This document shows, one piece after another, positions 26,123-34,642 of a stretch of DNA of 64,000 bases (position 1 is its first letter; every line of letters begins with the position of its first letter). The position numbers and the translations under genes were made by a program. Origin of the DNA: Kaistia defluvii. Its GTDB lineage: Bacteria; Pseudomonadota; Alphaproteobacteria; Rhizobiales; Kaistiaceae. The stretch is from NCBI RefSeq assembly GCF_040548815.1, contig NZ_JBEPSM010000003.1:558001-622000 (forward strand), in the 5' to 3' direction. The notes beneath the pieces are model-generated. The model had not been told where the DNA came from. It saw only the letters and a program-made list of their open reading frames with translations, and ran no database searches.

Positions 26123-27034
26123 ATGCGCGAAGGCTATATCCCCACGATTACAGAGCTTCAGGCTTTCTCGGCCTGTGCGCGGCTCGGTGCGACCACGCGC
26201 GCCGCGCATGCGCTGAACCTGACGCAAAGCGCCGTCAGCCGCTCGGTCGGCACGCTGGAGGAGCGGCTCGGCGTGCGCCTGTTCCACCGCGTCAAGCAAA
26301 GGCTGATCCTCTCCGACGCCGGTCGCGCGCTGCATCGCGATGTCGACCGGTTGCTGGAGGATCTGCAGCAGGCGGCGATGACGGTGATGGCGTTCGGCGG
26401 CCATGCCGACGTGCTGCGGCTGGCGGTGCTGCCGACCTTCGGCAGTACCTGGCTGGTGCCCAGGCTCGCGGCCTATCGCAGCGTTGCGCCCAACCTCACC
26501 TTCGATATTTCCGCGCGGCTGGACGTGGTCGATTTCGAGGCGGATGGCTTCGACGCCGCCATCCAGCGTGGCGATCACCGCCCGCCCGGCGCGCATGCCG
26601 ACATGCTGATGGAGGAGCAACTGGTGGTTCTCGCCGCGCCGTCCCTTCTGGAAGGCAGAAGCGTCCTCGCGGATTCCGAGCTTTCGCACATGCCGTTGCT
26701 GCAGCAATCGACGCGGCCGACGCTCTGGCTCGACTGGTTCCGTGATGCCGGCCTCGACAGCCGCACCATCCTGCGCGGCGCCCGCTTCCAGCATTTCGAC
26801 ATGGTGATCCATGCGGCGATCGCCGGTCTCGGCGTCGCGCTAGTGCCTGAAATCCTCGCCCGCGCCGCGCTCGCGGCGGGCGATCTGGTGCTGGCTTCGG
26901 AGCGGCGGCTGGTCGGCGACCAGCCCTACACGCTGATCTATCCCCATCGCAGCCAGCAAAGGGAAGGCTTCATGCGCTTCCGCGGCTGGCTGCTGCAACA
27001 GGTCGGGGACGAGGCGTTGATCAGTCGTCGCTGA
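26123..27034 (+). CDS. LysR family regulator, probable activator of the glutarate genes
   Basis: This 303-residue regulator has a GcvA-like winged helix (about residues 8-66; ATTRAAHALNLTQSAVSRSVGTLEERLGVRLF) and a substrate-binding domain from about residue 95, with the FDAAIQRGDH segment typical of the GcvA branch. It is divergent from glutaryl-CoA dehydrogenase across 142 bases, so it probably controls that operon in response to glutarate or a derivative. Its last 14 bases overlap the convergent MarR gene. The effector assignment is an inference from context. Confidence 0.95.
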   Translation: MREGYIPTITELQAFSACARLGATTRAAHALNLTQSAVSRSVGTLEERLGVRLFHRVKQRLILSDAGRALHRDVDRLLEDLQQAAMTVMAFGGHADVLRLAVLPTFGSTWLVPRLAAYRSVAPNLTFDISARLDVVDFEADGFDAAIQRGDHRPPGAHADMLMEEQLVVLAAPSLLEGRSVLADSELSHMPLLQQSTRPTLWLDWFRDAGLDSRTILRGARFQHFDMVIHAAIAGLGVALVPEILARAALAAGDLVLASERRLVGDQPYTLIYPHRSQQREGFMRFRGWLLQQVGDEALISRR

Positions 27035-27536
27035 TGCGCTGCAGCAGTTCCAGCAACAGCGCCTGTTCGGCGGCGGATAGCGGTGCCAGAAGCCGGGTGC
27101 CGGCTTCCTTGCTCTTGCTCAGCCGGTCGAGCGTGTAGTCGACGCCCTTGTCCGTCAGCGTGATGATCACCATCCGCTGGTCGGTGCTCGACGTGCCGCG
27201 CGTCACCAGCCCAAGCTTGCGGAGCTTGCGCACCACCAGGCTGATCGTCGACGGGTCCATGGCCGTCAGGCGGCCGAGATGGTTCTGCGAAACGTCGCCG
27301 TGCCGCAGAATGGTGGCAAGTGCTGCGAACTGCGTCGGCGTCAGGTCCTCGCCTGCCATTATCTGCTGGAAGCAGGTCGTGGCGCGCTGGTGCACCTTCC
27401 GGATGATATGGGCCGGATGGTGATCCAGATCGTAGCCGGTCGCGGCGATCATCTCGTCGATCTGCGCCCGGCTATAGCTCGTGCCTGCAGCTGGCTCGTC
27501 GCCGAGCTCGCCGTCCTGGCTTGCGTTTTCAATCAA
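27021..27536 (-). CDS. MarR family transcriptional regulator
   Basis: This 171-residue winged-helix protein has the MarR pattern: helical N-terminus, LTPTQFAALATILRHGDVSQNHLGRLTAMDPSTISLV as the DNA-binding core (split here only by my description, about residues 63-100), and the wing RGTSSTDQRMVIITLTDKG. The start is a TTG at 27536 preceded by AAGGGG; no ATG occurs before the helix bundle, so a non-ATG start is likely. It lies 39 bases downstream of the isochorismatase-family gene on the same strand, which it probably represses together with itself through the site at 28295-28309. Confidence 0.93.
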   Translation of the reverse strand: MIENASQDGELGDEPAAGTSYSRAQIDEMIAATGYDLDHHPAHIIRKVHQRATTCFQQIMAGEDLTPTQFAALATILRHGDVSQNHLGRLTAMDPSTISLVVRKLRKLGLVTRGTSSTDQRMVIITLTDKGVDYTLDRLSKSKEAGTRLLAPLSAAEQALLLELLQRISDD

Positions 27537-27575
27537 TAGGTGTAGCCCCTTGCCACTCTGGCGTTCAGAAAATCC

Positions 27576-28208
27576 TTAAACCTGACGCAGCGCAAGACCA
27601 TCCTTGAGGGATGCGACCACGTCGGCGGCGTTCGTCACAACGCCGAAATGGGTCGCGATGTCATAGAGCGAGCTTTCCTGCTCGCGCGCACCGGTTGCGG
27701 CGCAGCAATCCTGCGGGACGGCGACGTCATAGCCGATGAAAAAGGCGTCATGCACGGTCGAGCGGACGCAGATATTGGTCACGACGCCGAACACGACAAG
27801 CTGGGTGATCTGCATGTCCTTCAGGGTCATGTCGAGATCGGTCTGGAAGAAAGCCGAATAGCGGCGCTTGACGATGTGGATCTCGTCGGCGCGGGCGCCG
27901 AGGTCCTCGATGATCTCCGTGCCCCACGTGCCTTCGACGCAATGCGGGGTGCGCTTCACCCATTCGCGGTCGCGGCGCATGTTGGCGCGGTGCACGTCAT
28001 GCACCCAGAAGACCGGTGCGCCGACGGCGCGGGCAGCCTCGATCACCTCGAGCTGCTGCGGCACCAGCGTCTCGTAGCCCGGCAGCACCATGGCGCCGCC
28101 CGGCTTGCAGAACTCGTTGATCATGTCGACGACGATGACCGCCGTGCGGGCCGGGTCGAGGGTCAGGGTCTCGCCATGGCGATGATCCGAGAAAACGTCA
28201 GCACTCAT
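27576..28208 (-). CDS. Isochorismatase-fold cysteine hydrolase
   Basis: This 210-residue hydrolase has the complete Asp-Lys-Cys triad of the family: Asp28 in VIVVDMINEF, Lys114 in IHIVKRRYSAFF and Cys147 in GVVTNICVRSTVHDAFF. The family includes nicotinamidase, maleamate amidohydrolase, ureidoacrylate and biuret hydrolases, all amide-cleaving. I place the start at the ATG at 28208, which has GGAGG five bases upstream; the ATG at 28220 would use that SD as coding sequence. It is co-transcribed with a MarR regulator and lies next to the glutarate/enamidase genes, where an extra amide hydrolase would fit a nitrogen-heterocycle pathway. Confidence 0.93.
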   Translation of the reverse strand: MSADVFSDHRHGETLTLDPARTAVIVVDMINEFCKPGGAMVLPGYETLVPQQLEVIEAARAVGAPVFWVHDVHRANMRRDREWVKRTPHCVEGTWGTEIIEDLGARADEIHIVKRRYSAFFQTDLDMTLKDMQITQLVVFGVVTNICVRSTVHDAFFIGYDVAVPQDCCAATGAREQESSLYDIATHFGVVTNAADVVASLKDGLALRQV

Positions 28209-28294
28209 ATGATCCTCCATGCGGGTTTCGCTGCATCGCCGGCGTCCACGCAGCGATCCATCCGGCCCTCAGCTCCAAGAACTTTATTTGGCTA

Positions 28295-28309
28295 GTAAGT
28301 ATATTACTC
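28295..28309. promoter_or_regulatory. Candidate MarR operator upstream of the isochorismatase/MarR unit
   Basis: AGTAA (28295-28299) and TTACT (28305-28309) form an inverted repeat around GTATA in an AT-rich patch. It lies 87 bases upstream of the hydrolase start. The intergenic region 28209-28511 also holds the promoter and GntR-like site of the next operon; I see no gene in it. Confidence 0.5.
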
Positions 28310-28415
28310 ACGCCGTGTCAACCAAGGCAAGTTGTCCAAAATCCGGTCACGTCGGAACCTTATCTGGCTGATTTTAATGCAGATTCCGAAATTGAGCTGC
28401 GCACCTGCAGGTCCA

Positions 28416-28445
28416 TTGACAAAGGCCGGGATTCGATCTGATTAT
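28416..28445 (+). promoter_or_regulatory. Sigma-70-type promoter of the second sugar operon
   Basis: TTGACA (28416-28421) is followed after 18 bases by GATTAT (28440-28445), which matches TATAAT at four positions. It lies 66 bases before the binding-protein start codon. Confidence 0.6.
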
Positions 28446-28455
28446 TGTATGACTA
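28445..28455. promoter_or_regulatory. Candidate FadR/FCD-type GntR operator
   Basis: TTGTATGACTA fits the TNGTNNNACNA consensus of the FCD subfamily of GntR regulators. It abuts the -10 element of the sugar operon, where a repressor would block open-complex formation. No GntR gene is present in the window. Confidence 0.45.
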
Positions 28456-28511
28456 TCAATGAATGAGGCGGTCGAGGGGACCTGTTCTCGTCATTGATCG
28501 GAGGGACTTCC

Positions 28512-29843
28512 ATGCTCATTCGCAAGCTAACCGTTTCGCGCCTGATGCTAGCCAGTGCCATGACCGTTCTGGCTTCCTTGTCTCCGTCGATTGCCAGCGC
28601 CGAGGGTGTCACCCTCAAGGTGTTCGGCGGCTCGGCACTCAATAAATTGGCCCCGCGTCAGACGCCTGACGTGCAGAAGGCCATTCAGGACAAGGTGATT
28701 TCCGGCTTCCTCGCGGCGCATCCCGAGGTCAAGGCCGTCGAGTGGGACGCGCAGGGCCCGCAGGCCAACGACGTCCAGCGCCTGATGACGGCGCGTCTCG
28801 CCAATCAGGAAATGGACCTGATCGCGTGCTCGGCCTTCTACACCAACGGCGCCTATGTCCGTCGCGGCCTGGTTCGTCCGATCACCAAGGAGATCGAGGC
28901 GTTTTCCGCCAATCTCGACCAGCCGGCGATCGGCGCCTTCACCGTGCGCGGCGAAGTCTACGCCGTGCCGATCACGACGATGTCGACCTCGGCGATCTTC
29001 TACAACAAGAAGGTCTTCGCGGATCTCGGCATCCCGGTGCCGCCGAGCTATGAGAACCTGAAGGCCGCCGCGCCGAAGCTTGCCGCGGCCGGGCTGATCC
29101 CGCTGCTGCATCAGGGCTCCAACACGCCCATGTGGCCGATGTGGTACTTCGAGACCTTCGCCCAGGCCTCCGGCGACCCGATCGGCCGCACTACGGCGAT
29201 CCTGGACGGCAAGGCGAAGTTCAACGATCCCGACGGCGTCGCCGCCTTCGACCTGATCAAGACATGGGTGGATGACGGCATCCTGTCCAAGGACTCGCTC
29301 GCCGTCGACCAGGACGGCATGCGCTCGGCCTTCGCGAGCGGCAAGAGCGCCATGTATTACGGCGGCACGTGGGAAGTTCCGTCGCTGCAGGAAAGCGTGC
29401 ATGACTTCGAGTGGGGCACCTTCGCCTTCCCGAAGATGGCCGGAACTCCCGGCGAGCCGAAGCATGGCGGCGGCGCTGACAACGGCATGTGCATGTCGGC
29501 GACGATCGCGCCGGAGAAGGTCGCGCCGGCCGTCGCCTTCATGGCTTATCTGACCCAGCCCGAGGTCGCGACGCTCTATCTCGAGCCCGAGCAGCCGCTG
29601 GCGACCTCGGTCAAGGGCGTCCCGGTCGTCGAGGATGCCTATGCCAAGGACCTGCGCGCCAGTGCCTTTCCGAACACGGTCAAGTTCCTCGACTGGGTCT
29701 GGCCGGCTGAAATCGCCACCGCCGTCTCGTCGTCGATCGCCGGCGTCGTCGGTGGTCAGCTGACGCCGCAGCAGGCCGCGGACGCCGTGCAGGCCGTCTA
29801 TGACGACCTCGTCGCCCAGGGAAACTGGCCGCCGCAGGACTAA
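28512..29843 (+). CDS. Family-1 sugar ABC transporter substrate-binding protein
   Basis: This 443-residue periplasmic protein binds a carbohydrate for an ABC importer of the MalE/UgpB class. It has a signal peptide (basic MLIRK, hydrophobic core, cleavage near SIASA about residue 32). Later it carries TTMSTSAIFYNKKVF (about residues 155-170), a segment typical of SBP_bac_1 proteins. I chose the ATG at 28512, with GGAGGG just upstream, over a longer frame starting with TTG. A stem-loop after the stop (29863-29891) and the following operon genes suggest high expression of the binding protein. The ligand is unknown; the enzymes downstream point to an unusual sugar, sugar acid or polyol. Confidence 0.95.
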   Translation: MLIRKLTVSRLMLASAMTVLASLSPSIASAEGVTLKVFGGSALNKLAPRQTPDVQKAIQDKVISGFLAAHPEVKAVEWDAQGPQANDVQRLMTARLANQEMDLIACSAFYTNGAYVRRGLVRPITKEIEAFSANLDQPAIGAFTVRGEVYAVPITTMSTSAIFYNKKVFADLGIPVPPSYENLKAAAPKLAAAGLIPLLHQGSNTPMWPMWYFETFAQASGDPIGRTTAILDGKAKFNDPDGVAAFDLIKTWVDDGILSKDSLAVDQDGMRSAFASGKSAMYYGGTWEVPSLQESVHDFEWGTFAFPKMAGTPGEPKHGGGADNGMCMSATIAPEKVAPAVAFMAYLTQPEVATLYLEPEQPLATSVKGVPVVEDAYAKDLRASAFPNTVKFLDWVWPAEIATAVSSSIAGVVGGQLTPQQAADAVQAVYDDLVAQGNWPPQD

Positions 29844-29862
29844 GCCTCCCAACCCGCAAGCG

Positions 29863-29891
29863 AGCCCCGGCATCATTGGGAAGCCGGGGCT
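29863..29891 (+). promoter_or_regulatory. Stem-loop after the binding-protein gene
   Basis: Perfect 9-bp arms AGCCCCGGC (29863-29871) and GCCGGGGCT (29883-29891) enclose an 11-base loop. There is no U-tract. It probably protects the 3' end of the binding-protein message, as in many ABC operons, and parallels 12046-12079. Confidence 0.6.
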
Positions 29892-29947
29892 TCGCCGGTT
29901 GATCGGACGCATGCCGCCCGAAACGGATCATCGACAAGGACAAGATC

Positions 29948-30880
29948 ATGACCACCCTGAGCGCAAAGCCGCAGCGTTTCTCCATCGGCTATCATTTGAA
30001 CAGCTGGGACCTTGAAGGGCTGCCGCTGCAGCCGGCCTTGAAGTTCCTGGCGGATCAGGGCTTTGGCTGGTTCGAGATCCTGGCCTTCACCAGCCTGTCG
30101 GATCAGTTCGCGCGCAAATACATGCAGCTCGGCCACCAGGCGCCGATGGGTGTCACCACCGACACGGACATCCTGCGCCGCTATGCGATCCTGTCGAAGG
30201 CGCAGAGCGAACTCGGCATCCGCCTGTCGTCGCTCTACGTCAACGCCGTCTTCGTCAATCCCGTCGCCTGGGAATATGAGCGCGACGTTCTGCTGTCTCT
30301 GGCCCGTCTGCTCAAGGGTTTCGATGCGCCGGTGCTGGTGCTGGGCGGCGGACCGTCGGTCGCTTCCGGCAATGCGCATGACGCGCAGGACTATCGCGAT
30401 TTCGCCCGCTCGCTCGAGGATATCGGCCGTCGCACCAAGGATCTCGGTATCGACACGGTCTACCACCCGCATCTCGACACCTTCGTCGAGACGCGCGAAC
30501 AACTCGATCGCCTGATGGACGTGCTCGACACCTCGGTCGCCGGCCTCTGCATCGACCCGGCCCATCTGGCGCAGACCTATTCCGACCCGGTCGACGCGGT
30601 GAAGACCTACATCTCCGCCATTCGCTACATGCATTTGAAGGACACCAAGGTCGATCCCGCCCTGAAGGGCTATGACCGCTATGCCGCCTTCTGCGAACTG
30701 GGCGCCGGCGTCGTCGACCTGAAGGGAATCGTCAAGGAACTGCTCGACGCAGACTATGCTGGCCTCGCCATCGTCGAACTCGATGCCTCGCAGAAGACCG
30801 CCGAGCAGAGCACCCTCGAAAGCATCGACTATCTCAAGAACACGCTCGGCCTCGTGCTCACTCCCGACGCGCGGGCTTAA
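29948..30880 (+). CDS. Sugar phosphate isomerase/epimerase family protein (TIM barrel)
   Basis: This 310-residue protein has the AP-endonuclease-2-like TIM barrel of xylose-isomerase-type proteins such as IolE and IolI. Metal-ligand segments are visible as TVYHPHLDTFVET (about residues 174-186), GLCIDPAHLAQ (about 199-209), and the C-terminal AIVELDAS. The family catalyses isomerisation or epimerisation of sugars and inosose-like ketones. It stands directly after the binding protein and 3 bases before the permease gene, so it is part of the importer operon. The precise reaction is unknown. An AAGGACAAG SD lies before the ATG. Confidence 0.93.
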   Translation: MTTLSAKPQRFSIGYHLNSWDLEGLPLQPALKFLADQGFGWFEILAFTSLSDQFARKYMQLGHQAPMGVTTDTDILRRYAILSKAQSELGIRLSSLYVNAVFVNPVAWEYERDVLLSLARLLKGFDAPVLVLGGGPSVASGNAHDAQDYRDFARSLEDIGRRTKDLGIDTVYHPHLDTFVETREQLDRLMDVLDTSVAGLCIDPAHLAQTYSDPVDAVKTYISAIRYMHLKDTKVDPALKGYDRYAAFCELGAGVVDLKGIVKELLDADYAGLAIVELDASQKTAEQSTLESIDYLKNTLGLVLTPDARA

Positions 30881-30883
30881 GCC

Positions 30884-31828
30884 ATGGCGATGCCGGCAGC
30901 CCTGACCTCGAAATCTCCGGCGCCCTCGCGCGTCTCGCTTGCGAGGCGGCTGGGGCGCAGCGACGGGTTTGTCGCGGCGATGATGATGTTGCCGGCCGGC
31001 ATCCTGTTCGCGCTGTTCTTCCTCTGGCCCTTCGTCAGCGGCTTCTGGCTCTCGTTCCAGCGCTGGGACGGCTTTTCCGACCCGCGCTTCATCGGCTTCG
31101 GCAATTACCTGCGGCTGATGAAGGACGGGGTGTTTCTCCTCGCGCTGAAAAACAGCTTCATCTTCGTCATCGTCAGCATCCTGGCCAAGAACATACTGGG
31201 TCTGGCGCTGGCGCTGCTGCTGAACCGCGTCACCTTCATGCGCGGCTTCATCCGCGCCTCGGTGTTCGTGCCGGTGACGATCTCCTTCGTCGCCGCCGGC
31301 CTGCTCTGGGCCTGGATCTACAATCCGGTGTTCGGCCTGCTCAATGCCGGGCTCGAATTCGTCGGCCTGGCATCCTGGAAGCGCAGCTGGCTTGGCGATG
31401 CCAATGTCGCGCTCTACGCCGTCATCGTAGTCGATGTCTGGAAATGGCTCGGTTTCCACGCCGTGATCTACCTGGCCGGCCTGCAGACCATTCCGTCCGA
31501 GCTCTATGAGGCGGCCCGCATCGATGGCGCCAATGCCCGTCGCCGGCTCTGGCACATCACGCTGCCGCTGATGGTGCCGGTGATCTTCATCAACACGATC
31601 CTGAGCCTCTCCGGCGCCTTCGTGCGCAATTTCGACATCGTCCATGTGCTGACGCAGGGCGGCCCCAACCACGCCACCGAGGTCGTGATCACCGCCATGG
31701 TCAAGGCGGCCTTCACGAACAGCCAGATGGGCTATGCGGCGGCCATGGGCTACGCGCTGTTCGTCCTGGTCGGCAGTATCTGCGCCATTCTCGTCTATTG
31801 GCTCGGCCGCACGAGGTTCAAGGTCTGA
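30884..31828 (+). CDS. Sugar ABC transporter permease (MalF type)
   Basis: This 314-residue permease has six predicted membrane helices and the EAA loop in its usual place before the last two helices (LYEAARIDGANARRRLWHIT, about residues 206-225). A short cytoplasmic N-terminus of about 35 residues precedes the first helix (MMMLPAGILFALFFLW). It begins three bases after the isomerase stop and overlaps the MalG-type gene by TGATG. Substrate specificity would come from the upstream binding protein. Confidence 0.96.
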   Translation: MAMPAALTSKSPAPSRVSLARRLGRSDGFVAAMMMLPAGILFALFFLWPFVSGFWLSFQRWDGFSDPRFIGFGNYLRLMKDGVFLLALKNSFIFVIVSILAKNILGLALALLLNRVTFMRGFIRASVFVPVTISFVAAGLLWAWIYNPVFGLLNAGLEFVGLASWKRSWLGDANVALYAVIVVDVWKWLGFHAVIYLAGLQTIPSELYEAARIDGANARRRLWHITLPLMVPVIFINTILSLSGAFVRNFDIVHVLTQGGPNHATEVVITAMVKAAFTNSQMGYAAAMGYALFVLVGSICAILVYWLGRTRFKV

Positions 31829-32700
31829 TGGCTATGTCCTCCACCCGCGACGTCCCGCCCGATTCCTCCCGCGCCTTCACCGCCGCACTGGAGCGCATCG
31901 GCATCTATGCCGCCCTCGCGATCGTGCTGTTCCAGACGCTGTATCCGCTGCTCTGGGTGCTCTTCGGCTCGCTGAAGACCAAGTCCGAACTGATCAACAA
32001 TGTCTGGGGCCCGCCGACCAGCCCGGTCCTCGACAACTACATCCAGGCCTGGCAGATGGCCGAGATGGGGACGCGCATCGTCAACAGCGTCACGGTCACG
32101 GCGCTTTCGCTGGCGATCCTGATCCTGGTGGTGACGCCCTGCAGCTACGCGCTGGCGCGGCTGCGGTTTCCGGGCCGGAACATCGTCACCGGCCTGGTCG
32201 TCGGCTCGATGCTGGTGCCGCCGCAGGTGCTGGCGATCCCGCTCTTCATGGTGGCGCGCGACCTCGGCATCATCAATTCGACCGTCGGCATCTCCTTCAT
32301 CTATGCGGCGTCGATCATGCCGCTCTCGATCTTCATCATGCGCAGCTTCTTTATGTCGCTGCCGTTCGACCTAGAGGATGCGGCGCGCGTCGACGGGGCA
32401 GGGCGGGTTGCGATCCTGGTCCGGATCATGCTGCCGCTCGCCCGTCCCGGGATGGCGCTGATCATCATCTTCGGCTTCATCGAGGTCTGGAACGACTTCT
32501 TCCTCGCCTTCCTGCTGCTGCGGCAGCCGGAGGTGCAGACCATCCCGCTCGGGCTGGTCAACTTCTTCCAGCAGTACGACTCCCTGTGGAACCTCTATTT
32601 CGCAGCGTTGATGATCACCACCCTGCCGGTGATCCTCCTGTTCGTGCTCATGCAGCGGCAGTTTATTGCCGGCCTGACCGCCGGCGCAGTGAAGGCCTGA
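31828..32700 (+). CDS. Sugar ABC transporter permease (MalG type)
   Basis: This 290-residue partner permease has six membrane helices and a clear EAA loop (DLEDAARVDGAGRVAILVRI, about residues 183-202). An alternative start two codons later (ATG at 31834) is possible. The first ATG overlaps the stop of the MalF-type gene. No ATP-binding subunit follows: the next genes are oxidoreductases, so the importer must use an ATPase encoded elsewhere, as is common for family-1 sugar transporters served by a shared MsmK/UgpC-type protein. Confidence 0.96.
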   Translation: MAMSSTRDVPPDSSRAFTAALERIGIYAALAIVLFQTLYPLLWVLFGSLKTKSELINNVWGPPTSPVLDNYIQAWQMAEMGTRIVNSVTVTALSLAILILVVTPCSYALARLRFPGRNIVTGLVVGSMLVPPQVLAIPLFMVARDLGIINSTVGISFIYAASIMPLSIFIMRSFFMSLPFDLEDAARVDGAGRVAILVRIMLPLARPGMALIIIFGFIEVWNDFFLAFLLLRQPEVQTIPLGLVNFFQQYDSLWNLYFAALMITTLPVILLFVLMQRQFIAGLTAGAVKA

Positions 32701-32702
32701 GA

Positions 32703-33788
32703 ATGACAAAGCGTAAGATCGGTGTCGGCGTCGTGGGCTGCGGCGAGATTGCCCAGCTCATGCATCTGCCCATCATCAAGGAACTGCCCGAACTCGAAAT
32801 CGCGGCGCTGTGCGACCTCTCGCGTCAGGTCGTCGACAGCCTCGGCGAGGCCTATGGCGTCGCAGGCCGCTACACCGACCATCACGAGCTGATCAACGAT
32901 CCGGCCGTCGACGTCGTGGTGATCTGCACCTATGACCACGGCCCGATCATCGAAGACGTGATCGCCGCCGGCAAGCACTTCACCGTCGAGAAGCCGCTTG
33001 CCTTCACGGCTGAGGAAGCCGCGCCGCTGATCGAGAAGGCGAAGGCCAAGGGCGTGCTCGGTCTCGTCGGTTACATGAAGCTCTATGATCCCGGCTATGT
33101 GCTGGGCATTGAACGCATGGCCTCGATCGAGGCGCTGAAGCAGATCCACGTGCACAATTTCGCCGGCCGCTTCGACCGCTACCAGAGCCTGTACACCCAG
33201 GTTCGCGGCAGCGACGTCGATCCGGCCAGCCTCGCCGCCGGTCGTGCCCTGGCCGATGCGCGCATCGAGGCGTCGCTGGGGCCCGACCATGCCGGCTACA
33301 AGGACACCTATCTGATGCTGCTGATGCTCGGCAGCCATAACCTCGCCGTCCTGCGCGGCGCCTTCGGCGTCGCCGAAAGCGTCGAATACGCCAAGGCGGT
33401 CGATCCCAACCACATTTTCGCGCTGCTCAATTTCGCCAATGGCGTACCGTGCGTGTTCGAGGTCTCGTTCGGCGCGCAGTATGAGTGGTGGGATGAGTGG
33501 ATCGCGGCCTATGGCAAACATGACGAAGTGCGGGTCGATTTCCAGAATCCCTACATCCGCAACACGGCCGCGACCGTGACCATCCGCGAGCCGCGCGGCA
33601 ACGGCCCGTCCGAGACCATCCTTCCCGGCAAGCCCGACACGGCGTTCCGCCAGCAGTGGCTGCACTTCATCGATTGCATCGAGAACGGCACCGCGCCGCG
33701 GACCAGCCTCAAGGGCGGTCTGGAAGATCTGAAACTGGCGCAGGCCATCATCCAGGCGCTGCCGCCCTGTCCGAAGGTGCAAAACTGA
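32703..33788 (+). CDS. Gfo/Idh/MocA family oxidoreductase
   Basis: This 361-residue NAD(P)-dependent dehydrogenase has an N-terminal Rossmann fold (GVGVVGCGEIAQL, residues 6-18) and the family motif EKPLAFTA (about residues 97-104), whose Lys is catalytic. The C-terminal part is the mixed alpha/beta substrate domain. Members oxidise inositols, sugars and sugar derivatives. The ATG at 32703 lies two bases after the permease stop; apparent upstream extensions run through the permease gene in another frame. Together with the TIM-barrel protein it suggests an oxidation-isomerisation route like that for inositols or for 3-keto sugars. Confidence 0.95.
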   Translation: MTKRKIGVGVVGCGEIAQLMHLPIIKELPELEIAALCDLSRQVVDSLGEAYGVAGRYTDHHELINDPAVDVVVICTYDHGPIIEDVIAAGKHFTVEKPLAFTAEEAAPLIEKAKAKGVLGLVGYMKLYDPGYVLGIERMASIEALKQIHVHNFAGRFDRYQSLYTQVRGSDVDPASLAAGRALADARIEASLGPDHAGYKDTYLMLLMLGSHNLAVLRGAFGVAESVEYAKAVDPNHIFALLNFANGVPCVFEVSFGAQYEWWDEWIAAYGKHDEVRVDFQNPYIRNTAATVTIREPRGNGPSETILPGKPDTAFRQQWLHFIDCIENGTAPRTSLKGGLEDLKLAQAIIQALPPCPKVQN

Positions 33789-34630
33789 TGCGGATCGTCA
33801 TCACGGGTTCCAGCGGCCTGCTCGGACGGCATGTCGCCGCGGCTGCCGTCGCCGCGGGCCACGACGTGCTCGGCATCGACAGCGTGCCGCCGCCGGCCGG
33901 GAGCGGCTGGCGACATGTCACCGCCGATCTGACCGATCTCGGCATCGCGATGCAGCTGGTGCGCGATGCCGATGCCGTCTTCCACATCGCGGCCATCCCG
34001 CGCCCGACCGGGCGCGCGGCGGCGGAGGTGTTCCAGACCAACATGGCGCTGGCCTACAACGTCATCGAGGCATCGGCGCTTTCGGGCGTGACCCGCTTCG
34101 TCTACGCCTCTTCGTTCAGCATTTTCGGCTATCCGTTCTTCACCAACTGGCCGAAGCAGCTCTATCTGCCGATCGACGACAATCACCCGGCCGGCCCGCA
34201 GGATGCCTATGGGCTTTCGAAGTGGCTGGGCGAGGAAATGGTGCAGGCGGCAGTCGCGCGCGGCGCGTTCACGGCCGTCAGCCTGCGGATGCCCTGGGTG
34301 CAGACGCCGGAAGGCTTTGCCGGCCAGATCGGTCCGCGCCGCGCCTCTGGCGATGCCGGCCGCGATCTCTGGTCCTATATCGACGCGCGCGATGCGGCGG
34401 ATGCCTTCCTGCTGGCGCTGCAAGCGCCCGTCGAGGGCCATGCCCGCGTCATGATCAGCGCCGCCGACAGCTACATGGACGAGCCGACGGCAGAACTGGC
34501 TGAGCGCGCCTTCCCGGATGTGACGCGCAACCCGATGCCGGGCTTCGCCAGCACGTTCGATCTCGACAATGCACGCCGGACGCTGGGCTACGAGCCCCGC
34601 CATTCCTGGCGCGACTATCCCACAAGCTGA
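33788..34630 (+). CDS. NAD-dependent epimerase/dehydratase family protein
   Basis: This is a 280-residue extended SDR. It has the glycine-rich motif TGSSGLLG (residues 6-13) at the very N-terminus, the active-site serine region VYASSFSIFG (about residues 105-114) and YGLSKWLGE (about residues 141-149) with catalytic Tyr and Lys. It is shorter than UDP-galactose epimerases, and in this catabolic operon more likely oxidises or reduces a free sugar acid or lactone (uronate-dehydrogenase-like members are about this size). The ATG overlaps the preceding stop (TGATG). Confidence 0.93.
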   Translation: MRIVITGSSGLLGRHVAAAAVAAGHDVLGIDSVPPPAGSGWRHVTADLTDLGIAMQLVRDADAVFHIAAIPRPTGRAAAEVFQTNMALAYNVIEASALSGVTRFVYASSFSIFGYPFFTNWPKQLYLPIDDNHPAGPQDAYGLSKWLGEEMVQAAVARGAFTAVSLRMPWVQTPEGFAGQIGPRRASGDAGRDLWSYIDARDAADAFLLALQAPVEGHARVMISAADSYMDEPTAELAERAFPDVTRNPMPGFASTFDLDNARRTLGYEPRHSWRDYPTS

Positions 34631-34642
34631 TTGGAGACCGTC

